This document shows, in pieces, positions 47,117 through 56,763 of a DNA stretch of 64,000 nucleotides. The notes beneath the pieces are model-generated. The model saw only the letters and a list, made by a program, of their open reading frames with translations, was not told the DNA's origin and made no database searches. Made by a program: the position numbers and the translations under genes. Source of the stretch: Populus alba (lineage: Eukaryota > Streptophyta > Magnoliopsida > Malpighiales > Salicaceae); assembly GCF_005239225.2 (NCBI RefSeq), contig NC_133300.1, positions 20,821,584 to 20,885,583 on the forward strand. The letters are read 5' to 3'. Position 1 is the stretch's first letter. Every line of letters starts with the position of its first letter.

Positions 47117-48020
47117 GATGAAGACTTGAAGCAGTTAATGGAATTCTAAATGTCGCGCCTTAAAGACAAAATAAATGTCGTTTCAAATTGATTATGAATG
47201 ATGATTAACCATATAATTAAAATAATCTAATCAATATTATCTCTTTATATTATATAGATATAAATAGAATCATCTAGCCATTATAAGTTTCTAATTATAA
47301 ATTTTCCTTAATCAGAAGAAAAAAATGAATAACATTTAGTAGTTGGATGGTATCTTTGCTATCGAAAAAAAACAAATGATGATTTTATTTATTTTTGTAA
47401 AGATTAAATTATAAATTATTTTCTTTATTTTTTAGAAATATATTAGTTAGTATTTTTTTTATTTCAAAAAACTAACTATTTAGTCCTTTTCCTTCATTTT
47501 ATGTTCTTTTCCATTTTTTTTAATTTTTTTTAAAAATAGATATTATAAAAAGATTGATGGGTAAAGAAATTATTTCTTATGATAAAGTAATAAAAAATTA
47601 AGGGTTCTCGACGATATGATCAAGTGACTCAATAATTAATTTTTTGAAATTAAAAAACCAATAATTTATTTCTCAAACTTGAAGAACTAATTTATAATTT
47701 ACTATTTTAAAAAAAAAATAAGCTAGACATAGACGAGTTATGTAAATTTAAAAATAAAAGCATCTTGATCAACTAATAGACCCGGGCCTATGAAAGCCCA
47801 AATTCCAAGCCTGGAATCAAAAGAAACCAGGAAACTAATCGGAAAAAGGAAAAGGCAGGACAGGCCCCGGATATGTGTACCACCGTCATCCACACGCCGC
47901 CGCTGCAAATTGGAAAAAGGAGAAATAATATTTCTTCCCCTCCGCCTTTGCCTCTCCCCCGTATCCAGTTAGCTTTCCAAGTTGGCTGTAGTTTAAATTT
48001 CTAAAAGCTCTATGGATAAG
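46747..48020. repeat. Segmental duplication, copy 1 (partner 54578-56050)
   Basis: Collinear with 54578-56050, starting near gtaatgattaaaatcttgag and ending near gctctatggataagaaggc. Differences: a long (TA)n run at 47064-47113 is absent from the partner, and the partner has about 265 extra bases at 55083-55350. It includes a copy of the dispersed repeat at 47390-47880. No coding sequence recognised. Confidence 0.85.
47064..47113. repeat. (TA)n microsatellite, about 50 bp
   Basis: Pure AT dinucleotide run, expanded in this copy of the duplication only. The partner has tttttatatata at the same place. Confidence 0.95.
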
Positions 48021-49080
48021 AAGGCCAAGGTAATTAAAAATAATTTTTTAACATGATATGATATGAAAAATATAATATAAACTCAGATATTAAATTTAAA
48101 TAGTAAAATTATAAAATCAGAAGTTATTTTTTTAATTATTTATTTATTAATAATTCTAGCTAAAAAATTAAATTGCATTAAAATTTGATAAAATAAGTTA
48201 ACAATATTATAATCAATTAATAATCTAAATAAAATGAGAGAAAGGAATTTAATAAATTAATGACATAGAAAAATAAAAAATTTCATAATGAAAATTTTTA
48301 ATACAGGAAAATCATTGAAAGATAGGTAACACACATAAACCTAATGACAACCTTATTGTTTCCATCACAATAAGTTTTGATATACCCCTTTTGAGTTGTA
48401 AGCTAGTGAGTTTAAATTAGTAATTAACTAACATAAATTCAATAACAAAATAAATCCCTAAGTAATGTTTAATGCGTTAGAAAAAAAAAAGAAATTAAAA
48501 ATAATTATTTTAAAGTACATAAATAGATAAAATAGAGTTATAAAAAAAATTTTAATGTTAAAATTTCTTCATATAACCTAAATATTTAATTTTTGTATAT
48601 TCTTGGTAAATTTAAGTCTTAATTTTAAACATATTGTTCTTTCTTGTTTAGATTAATTATTGGACCTATAATATATGGTTTGGAAAGTTTTTAGATATCT
48701 AGTTTCTATCTTAACTTTAATTGAATCAAAATTCGATTGGTAGTTCTAGATATGTCTCAAATAATACATAATGGTCTTGTTTAATATATTTGATAATATA
48801 TCTCAACTTTAATAGATAAAAAATTTTAATTAAAAAATAATAAGATGAAACAAATAATAATTAAAAAAACTTTTTTTCTATATATAACAAATTACAGGTA
48901 ATTCATAATTAATTGTTTTTATAAAGTTTAGTTTTGATTGATGATATTTAAATATTTTTACTATCAAATTAATTAAAAAAAATCATCATTGAATAAAAGT
49001 ATTCCACTCTAAATTAATTAACCAAGAGTTATTTTTTTTAATCTAAAAAAGAATTACTGTCACTCCATATGTATGTATAA
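48021..49080. other. AT-rich intergenic, no gene seen
   Basis: Very AT-rich, without open frames of note. Confidence 0.5.
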
Positions 49081-49461
49081 CCGAACATTCAAAAGGCCTT
49101 TTTTTCATAAATTAAAATTTTACTTGCACAAGCTTCATTAGCAACGAGTTCACACACAGACAGAGAGCCTTGCCACTCCTCTCCACCTCCCATTGGTCCC
49201 AATCCACGGTCCAAATTTCCACTAGTCGCGCTTCTTAAAACACAAAAATTCAATTCCCGCCTTAAAAACACCTCCCACTGGTCCATCCACAATGCACGCG
49301 GATCACAATTCTCGTCTTGATAATCCAAAGTCCAAACATTCCTACCCGTCGATTAATCCCTAGTCAACGGCCCCAATTCACTCTCCTCACTTTTCTTTAC
49401 TTCCCCACTGCTCAATTCACCATTTCCCTATCCACACTCACACCCTCTGCAAAGATTCATC
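49081..49461 (+). promoter_or_regulatory. Upstream region of NLR copy 4
   Basis: Less AT-rich than its surroundings. The last 80 bases match the leader of copies 1-3 (cttccccactgctcaattcacc and on to the ATG). Further up, cctcccattggtccca and cctcccactggtccat form a short direct repeat containing a CCAAT-box complement (attgg). It is probably a retained NLR promoter. Confidence 0.4.
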
Positions 49462-50452
49462 ATGGTAGTTGAGATAGCGTTAGCATTGAATACTGTTAAT
49501 GGCTTGCTCAATGGCGCCGAGGAGAAGCAAATAACTGAAGCTGGGAGAGATCTATTTACTGCGATGGTTCTGAAGACTTGGATCGCGGATGCTAAAGAAG
49601 CTATCTATGAAGCTGAAGACTTGTTGATTGAGATTGAAAATGAAGCTCGACGAATAGAGTGGGTAGCTGGCTCTCAAACTGGCATGTATCAGGTGCGCAA
49701 CTTTTTTATCTCCTTTCTTTGTCCTTTTAGCAAGAATGAGGAAGGAGAGATGACCCATAAATTAGAAATGATTTTCGAAAGACTTGAAAGGTTAGAAGAC
49801 AAAGCTCGTAGCCTCCATCTGATGAAGCAACCGCCATCTCACGAGCGCGTGCCTTCGACTTCTCTGCTAGGTCATACTCGAGTTTATGGTGGGGACCAAT
49901 CTAAGGAGGCCATTAAGAAGTTGCTTCTATTGATGCAGAAGGAGAAAGTTTGCAGGTAATTCCCATAGTGGGCATGCCTGGGATTGGCAAGATTTGTCTA
50001 CCATGGTGATGGTGTGCGAAAGTGGTTTGATCTGTAAGCATGGGTCTCTGTTTCACAAGATCTTAATGTTTTCAACCTAACAAAAATCATTCTCAAAGAG
50101 CTTGGGTTTTTGGATTGTGATCTCATGTCTCACAGTAGTCTTCACTGTAAACTCCGGGAGATATTGATGGGCAACAAGTTATTTCTTGTTTTAGATGATT
50201 TTTGGAATGATGATCCAGAGCAAAGCAAGTTTTTAATCACACCTTTGATGGGCGGGGCAAAGGTAATTAAGATTATCATTACAACATAATACGAGATAAA
50301 CATAGCATCATTAGCATTGTAAATTTTTCGTTCTTATTTTTTGCAAACTCTTTATCTTATTGCATTGCAGGGAATAAGTAAATAATCGTTGGTTGTTATT
50401 TTCTGAATATATATTTAGTGATAAAATTACAGACTATTTAAAAAAATATTTT
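49462..50452 (+). pseudogene. CC-NB-LRR pseudogene copy 4, 5' part
   Basis: The best-preserved N-terminus of the broken lineage. A 165-codon frame (49462-49959) runs without the early frameshift of copies 1-3 and reads FLCPFSKNEEGEMTHKLE, where those copies are frameshifted. About 110 bp after the start codon region are missing (IALAL joins NTVNGLLN). Half of the P-loop remains (VIPIVGMPGIGK at 49958-49992), but the TTLA that should follow is deleted and the frame is lost. RNBS-A, kinase-2 (LVLDDFWND, about 50185-50215) and RNBS-B follow with stops. At about 50452 the sequence switches to an ORMDL gene fragment. It resumes at 52068. Confidence 0.9.
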
Positions 50453-52067
50453 TCTAATCTGGGTCTCCTTATTCCCTTTGTTAAACTCATTCTCTAACCT
50501 TCTCCAACAACAAAGAAAACCAAAGAAATGTATGTTAAAGCTGAGCCAACGACAGATGTGAATAGGAACACGGAGTGGTTCACATATCCTGGAGTTTGGA
50601 CCACTTATATGCTCATCGTTTTCATGTCATGGCTCCTTGTTCTTTCCATCTTTGGTTGTTCTCCTGGGATGGCTTGGACTATTGTCCATTGCTGTCATTT
50701 CGCTGTAAGTTCTCTCGTTTGTTTTCTCGCTTACATACACAGTGCCTTCTCTATTGGGTTTAATTTGTTTGATTGAAACATTCATTCCTTGCTGATTCGA
50801 TGAGATAGTTTTGCTGTTGTGTTCTTTTTGGTTTTTGATCTGTTTTATGTTGGATTTGGATTTGTGGTTTTGTTCTTTCATTCTTCTTGTTTTTTTCTTA
50901 ATGAGATTTGAATGTGTATTTATGGTGTCGAGACTATGATAATTTATTTGGTTAAAGGGCTAGGTGAAGCTGATCATGGAGTTTGGGATTAGGGACAATT
51001 TGTGTCCTGTTAGGGCTCGTTGTGAAATGGCTTAAGATTGACTCATACAAGAAGAGCCTCAAAATTATTGAAAGTTTGATTTTCAATTTGCTTTGGTAAG
51101 TTCAATAGACTTAACCTGAATGTTAACATAAAGGAAATTAAATGTGACTTTGTATTGCCTAAAACCTGGTAGAGCTTGTGAATGGGTGATAATATACAAG
51201 AATTAAGCCAGATGCACATCACGCGAACAATTTTCATTTTAGCTAACTTGAATGAAGGTATTTCTGATAGTAATAGTGCAAAAGGATAGATTTCAAATTT
51301 ATATTTTTTTGATTGAGGAAGCTGGGGTTGACACGCTAAGGGACTCTTTTTCCAATATCATTTAGCTTCAGAACAAATTCCTTTTTCTAAATGTTGAGAT
51401 TTCTAGAGAATCAAATAGGTTCCCTTAATGTCAAGGTCATGAACTATATATTTTAGGATCTTATCTTTGCACGGGTTTTGGATTAACTTTCTAGAATTGT
51501 TTTGAAATACATCGATTTTCTTACACCTTAGACATGATAATTGAGGCTAAACAATGAAATATATTGCCCTGAACGTGCGCAGGCACATGTGTTCTTGTGT
51601 GTTGTTTTTTTTTCTTTTTTTGGGTGGGGGTGTAAATTGTGTTTGTATCTCTTTTGATAAACCGTAATTAGATAAAGGTTTTAGAAGATGCTACAGTTCT
51701 TGTTATAGCTTTGGTGCATGGATCACATGACCTGATCATTTTGTGGGAGGATTTGTTTGTGCTTCTTCTTATAGCCGATGAGTGTTAATCTGCTAGGTTC
51801 CTAGTATCTAAATAACCATTTTAGTGATTAGCAGTTGTCTACCATTGTTTTTTTCTCTTACCTCTTCAAATGGATCTCTTTTTTGTCATATGCAGATAGG
51901 TAAAATAATATGTTTCTACAGTCTTTTACATAAAGTATATTTGCTTATTTTACATTGTTCTTTCAACAATAATATCAGCCAAGCTATGGAGTAAAATTTG
52001 CTTTCATTTGTTTCATGCTACTGGAGATATTTGCTTTGCCTTTTGGAAAGAAATCTGTCATAGTGAG
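50453..52067 (+). pseudogene. ORMDL (ORM1-like) gene fragment: exon 1 and intron
   Basis: The frame from ATG 50528 reads MYVKAEPTTDVNRNTEWFTY, then WLLVLSIFGCSPGMAWTIV, an almost perfect plant ORMDL N-terminus. ORMDL proteins sit in the ER membrane and restrain serine palmitoyltransferase, the first step of sphingolipid synthesis. Exon 1 ends at 50704 before gtaagttc. The next exon (the TYHFFHWKKGTPF-type region) is not found in the following 1.36 kb, which looks like intron. At 52068 NLR sequence resumes, so the gene is truncated after one exon. It is embedded in NLR copy 4. Leader bases 50480-50527 are kept, so a short transcript is possible but not a full ORMDL. Confidence 0.88.
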
Positions 52068-52590
52068 AATATGTAAAGATTTGCTTTTAGCTGTAAAGTT
52101 ACTTCAAGGTTTTTTAAAGTTCAAAACAAATGATGATGAATGAAAAAAAAATATTGAACAACATGTGGGATTTGCAAGATGACCGGGGTCTACATGTTCT
52201 AAAAATAACTTATTATTACTTGTTGCAACGTTTAAAATGATGTTTTGTTTATTGTACAATTTTTTAAAAATGTTATAAATTTTGCAAAGAAGATATAGTT
52301 TTTTTGTTGATAGCTGAGGGTTTTCTGCTTGTTTATGATAGAAATAAAGAGATGAAAGAAACAAGATATATATACTTTGAAGATCTAGTATTGATATTCC
52401 TTTTTGAACAAGTAAGTGATAACTTACTATTATTCATAATGTATGATCTCACAAATGACTTGATAAAATTTGTGTATGGAGAGTTTGCTGTTTGTTTAAA
52501 TTATGGTGATTCTTGAAAGGTTTCTAAAAAGACTTGTGACTTATTGTATGTAAGAATTAGATTTGAAGATCTAGACAATTTCGTTTGCCT
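52068..52590 (+). pseudogene. CC-NB-LRR pseudogene copy 4, 3' part (hairpin left arm)
   Basis: NLR homology resumes at the GLPL region (gtaaagatttgcttttagct, matching the GLPLA codons of the other copies) and runs through RNBS-D and MHD (MYDLTNDLIKFVYGEF, 52304-52516). Many C-to-T and G-to-A changes mark it relative to copies 1-3, for example cttactattattcataatgt where the others have ctcaccattattcgtaatgc. It keeps AGA in KETRY, where copies 1-3 have the shared TGA. Homology to the family ends near 52590. Confidence 0.88.
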
Positions 52591-52709
52591 TTTAAAAAAA
52601 TTAATTCATTACTTTACAATGTTCAATGATTGAAGAAGAGTAGAGACAAAATTTGTGATATTTTTTTGCTTATTTGATCTTCTAGCACTTAATCTTTACG
52701 TCATGTGAG

Positions 52710-52745
52710 AGAGAAATATTGAACAATAACATGTGGGATTTGCGA
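52710..52745 (+). repeat. 36-bp NLR fragment in the hairpin loop
   Basis: agaaatattgaacaataaca and the following tgtgggatttg match 52145-52175 and the other copies (ILNNNMWDLQD region). It is a third, direct-orientation scrap of the same gene, sitting in the loop of the fold-back. Confidence 0.75.
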
Positions 52746-52852
52746 GATTGAGTGTTAGAACATCAAATAAGTAAAAAAATCTTACCAATCCTGTCTTGAC
52801 TTTTTTTAATAATTGAATATTGTGAAATAATGACTTAATTTTTTTTTAGAGG

Positions 52853-53596
52853 CACATGAAATTGTCTAGATCTTTCAGATCTAGTTCTTGCGTATGATAA
52901 ATGACAAGTCTTCTTATAAACCCTTCAAGAATCATCATTATCTAAACAAATATCAAACTCTCCATACACAAGTTTTGTCAAGTCATTGTAAGGTTATGCA
53001 TTACAAATAATGGTGAGTTATCACTTACTTGTTCAAAAAGAGATATTGATACAAGATCTTTGAAGCTTTATTTCCACTATAAGCAAGCAGAAAACCCTCA
53101 GCCATCTATAAAAGAACTACATCTTCCTTGCAAAATTTATAACCTTTAGAAAAAAATTGCACAATAAGCAAAACATCGTTTTAGACGTTGCGGCAAACAA
53201 TAATAGGTCACTTTTAGAACATGTAGATCTCAGTCATCTCGCAAATCTTACATGTTGCTGTTCAATATTTTTTTCCATTCGTCAGCATTTGTTTTGGATT
53301 TTAAGAGACCCTAAGTAATTTTACAGCTAAAGGCAAACCCTTGCATCTTTTCATTTTGGTGGAGTGAAACATTTATTCAAATGGTAAACGGGCACTATGA
53401 TTTTCATCACTAAATGCATATTCTGAAAATAACAACTAACGTTTTTTACTGTTTATTCTCGGTATAGGATGAAGAGTTTGTAAAAGATTAGGGTGAAGAT
53501 TTTGCACTAATGATGATCCTCCACTCTTCTCGCGTGTTGAAATGATAATCTTACTTCCCTTTGCCCCGACCATCAAAGGTGTGATTAAAAAATTTC
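52853..53596 (-). pseudogene. CC-NB-LRR fragment, inverted copy (hairpin right arm and beyond)
   Basis: Reading the minus strand from 53596 down, it covers RNBS-B (LITPLM.G.KGSKIII), RNBS-C, GLPL, RNBS-D and the MHD region, ending just after the aagatctagacaatt site. Bases 52853-53360 pair with the left arm. The outer 53361-53596 has no partner there, because the left side carries the ORMDL insert. Frameshifts and stops prevent translation. At 53596 it abuts an HMA exon in the opposite orientation. Confidence 0.88.
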
Positions 53597-53690
53597 GGAC
53601 ATAAATTAGTGTTGAAAGTTGATGTCCAAGATCAGAAGACCATGACCAGGATCATCAAGACAGTTGTTTCTCTGTCAGGTATTAGAATCT
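53597..53690 (+). pseudogene. HMA-domain (HIPP-like) exon fragment
   Basis: The plus strand reads KLVLKVDVQDQKTMTRIIKT, then VVSLSG followed by gtattag, which looks like a donor site. This resembles the first beta strand and helix of a heavy-metal-associated domain lacking the MxCxxC metal site, as in many HIPP/HPP proteins. A related sequence lies inverted at 57810-57910. No complete gene follows. Family assignment from a short match only. Confidence 0.5.
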
Positions 53691-54196
53691 TCTATTCTAT
53701 GCTTATTTTGATTTAAAAAAAGTAAACTTGTATGTGCAATAAGTGGTTTGATAATAAAAAAAATAAAATGGGATGACCCATCAATGAAGAAAGATTTGAC
53801 AAATTAAATGGGATTTTGATTCTTGCAACTGAAGGGCAAGAAATCAGTAGAAAAGGGACTCGATCAAACACATATGACACATGTTTGTCAGACCCTGAAA
53901 TCTTTGGTGAAGATATTTTTCCAAATTCCTCGAGAAGTTGATCTTGTTGAGTCTGAGATTGAAGGCAATTTTTAGATTTCAATTTTAGAGTGTTTAGCAG
54001 AATCATTCTTGAAGAATAAACAAAAGATGATGAGGTAGAAGATAATAGAAAAATTAATCAAGATGATGGTGAATTTAACTTGGAGATTAGTAAGAAGCAA
54101 CAGACAATTAGGTGAAACAAGGGCTCAACAAGGTTTCTTTGATTGTGTTGTTGAACTTGTTCCGCGTGGTGTGAAGTTGTTGGGGGGACAGTAATG
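53691..54196. other. Intergenic, possibly decayed gene
   Basis: A short part just after the HMA exon (gcaataagtggtttgataat) matches 57785-57805 inverted, so the duplication includes flanking intron. The rest shows no recognised gene. Confidence 0.4.
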
Positions 54197-54421
54197 GCTT
54201 GTTTGGGCAACTATTTTGTCTGTTTTCAATTTGTTAGTAAGTATATTGCAGAAATTGAGCCCACACATGAGCCGCTTTGGAGAAGAATTGCGGTATTTTG
54301 TACTGTGGAAGATGGACTATACTGCTATGTTTTGTGAGAACCAATTGATTTGTTTTAAAAATGTGCAATTGCATGAATTGAGTAAACGATTCCGAGTTAT
54401 CTTCATAATGGGGTGGTGTTG
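54197..54421. repeat. Segmental duplication (partner 206-430)
   Basis: About 225 bp, nearly identical to 206-430, 54 kb away. Minus-strand open stretches here (54317-54619, 54234-54428) suggest a decayed coding segment, but the protein is not recognised. Confidence 0.85.
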
Positions 54422-54577
54422 CTTGCATACGTGGAGGAGTTCAACAAAGTAGAGGATATCGTTTTTGACATCTATAATAACAGATGGTTCATCAATACTG
54501 GTCTTTGTGAGAGTTTGTTGGGCAAGAAAGACAGCAAATGACTTCAAGTTCTTGTTTTCAAATGGCAAGTAATGCTC

Positions 54578-56050
54578 AGAATAGTAATGATTAAAATCTT
54601 GAGTTTTCTTTGAATCCATTAATTTTATTTGTGTTTTCTTTTTGTTCCTATGGGAATTTAAATGATCATCACTTCATGTAATTTCAGCGGAGTTCAAGCC
54701 CATAAAATAAGTTTGTTTTTATCCACTGGTTGCAATGATATTTAATAACAATTAATTAACAAGCTTAAATTCCCTCTTCAGTCTCCTAGCTAAGAAAGGC
54801 GTGTACTTGCTCCTTAATGTCTTGGCAAGAAGAAAGGGGTTTAAGGTTCCTATTTCCTTTCTAGTGCTAGAAAATCTCGAGTTTGAATTAAGAGAATTTA
54901 GTAATTTGTTTTTATATATAGAAGATGAAGATTTGAAGCAGTTGACTTAGAGCAGTTAATGGAATTCTAAAGACAAAATAAATGTCGTTTCAAATTGATT
55001 ATGAATGATGATCAACCATATAAAACAATATCTAATAAATATTATCTCTTTATATTATATAGATATAAATAGAATCATCTAGCTATTGTGATTGATGATC
55101 AGCCCCCATAAATTTCTTTATGTAATTTATTCAACCCATCTTCTTGTTGCTTTTTATTTGCTTTCTTTTACAATATTTATTTACAAACAATCCTTTATTT
55201 TTCTTTTATATTTAAGCTCTTTATTTTTCCTTCAATTTTTTCCATCACCTCTTTCGTGTGGCATTGCTTGGGATAATATACGCCTTTTTTAAAGGTTAAC
55301 ATTGGATGATATCCACTCTCTATTTGATTTTGTAAAGTTGCTAGAAACCTAGATTAAGTTTCTAATTATAAATTTTCCTTAATCAGAAGAAAAAAATGAA
55401 TAACATTTAGTCATTGGCTGGTATCTTTGCTATCGAAAAGAAACAAATGGTGATTTTATTTATTTTTGTAAAGATTAAATTATAAATTATTTTATTTATT
55501 TTAAGAAATATATTAGTTAGTATTTTTTTTATTTCAAAAACTAACTATTTAGTCTTTTTCCAATTTTTTAAATTTTTTTAAAAATAGATATTATAAAAAG
55601 ATTGATGAGCAAAAAAATTATTTCTTGGGATAAAATAATAACAAATTAAGGGTTCTCAGACTCAATATTTAATTTTTTGAAATTAAAAAATTATTAATTT
55701 ATTTCTCAAACTTGAAGAACTTATTTATAATTTATTATTTTTTTTAAAAAAAAGGTTAGACACAGCCGAGTATCTCGATCAATTAATAAACCCGGGCTAT
55801 GAAAGCCCAAATTCCAAGCCTGGAATCAAAAGAAACCAGTAAATTAATTGAAAAAAAAAACAGGACAACACCAAATATATTTGTTTTTTATTTAAAAATA
55901 TACTAAGATAATATTTTTTTATTTTTTTAAAATTATTTTTAATATTAATATATCAAAATAATCTAAAAATATCTAAAAAAATTAATTTTTTTCAAAAAAA
56001 AAAATAAAAAAAATCAATATCTCTCAAAGCTCTATGGATAAGAAGGCGAG
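54578..56050. repeat. Segmental duplication, copy 2 (partner 46747-48020)
   Basis: Collinear with 46747-48020. It carries about 265 extra bases at 55083-55350 and lacks the TA expansion. It includes the third copy of the dispersed repeat at about 55470-55880. Between 55880 and 56020 it differs, with an AT-rich dispersed repeat. Confidence 0.85.
55083..55350. other. About 265-bp insertion relative to 46747-48020
   Basis: Present in this copy of the duplication and absent at 47275. A ctag motif occurs at both edges, which might be a target-site duplication. The 3' part (gtgtggcattgcttgggata) faintly recalls LTR ends. Alternatively it is ancestral and was deleted from the other copy. Confidence 0.4.
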
Positions 56051-56734
56051 AGCTAATTATGATTTGACTTTTTTTGTGAGAAACCATTGATCTCTTCTTA
56101 AACAGAGCGTCCTTGTATTTGCAAATTTGCAGGGCTGGATTTATACTGTTGGTTTGTGTGGGTGTGATATTTTTTTGATTTTTTTTATTAAAAGTTTCAG
56201 ATTATTATTTTTTAATTATTTTGATATATTAATATTAAAAAAAATTAAAAAATATTTTAATATATTTTCAAATAAAAATAATAAACAACTATACATACAA
56301 ATTAACAATTTAGATCAAACCCTTTATTCTTTATCCTGAAGTCAAAAGAATTTTTAATTTTTTCTCATTTATTCATTTTCAATCCAGTTAAATCCCTCTC
56401 TTTTTCCTACCACACATATTTTAAAGCTAAAATTATTGTAAATCACAGATGACCTAATCCATCCCAGAATTTTTTGTTACCTGGAATTGAAAGTACTATC
56501 ACCCATAGCTCTAATTTTGAGAACAAGTTACCATTGCCATTCTTCCTCTCTGTCAAAAGAAATGCCAGCCACAAACTTGACAGGACATCCCACATTCAAA
56601 ACAATAAACGGTGTAGGAAGATCAAAACCACAACAATTATACATTAATGAAAAATATTTATATATATTTTACATGAGGGAGAGAATCCATTAATAATATG
56701 ATATAAATCCAATGTCAACTTCTGTCCTACAGAC
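56051..56734. other. Intergenic, no gene recognised
   Basis: AT-rich to 56290, then more balanced. Short open frames at 56127-56339 and 56487-56693 show no known motif. Confidence 0.45.
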
Positions 56735-56763
56735 TTCTACTAACTCTCTTGACATCTGCCAGA

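Larger units (their letters stand above)
52068..53360. repeat. Long inverted repeat (fold-back) of NLR sequence
   Basis: The left arm 52068-52695 and right arm 52745-53360 are reverse complements at roughly 80-90 percent by eye, with a loop of about 49 nt. The outer 520 bp of each arm is NLR sequence (GLPL to just past MHD). The inner 107 bp (52588-52695 and 52745-52853) is not NLR but is also inverted. The innermost 39 bp pair almost fully if G:U pairs are allowed. The right arm lacks about 30 bp present in the left near 52350. A transcript from either strand would form a long hairpin. Confidence 0.88.

Noticed and set aside
53361..53690. NLR with integrated HMA decoy domain
   Set aside because: The NLR fragment is on the minus strand and the HMA exon on the plus strand, and the NLR part is broken, so no fusion protein can be read.
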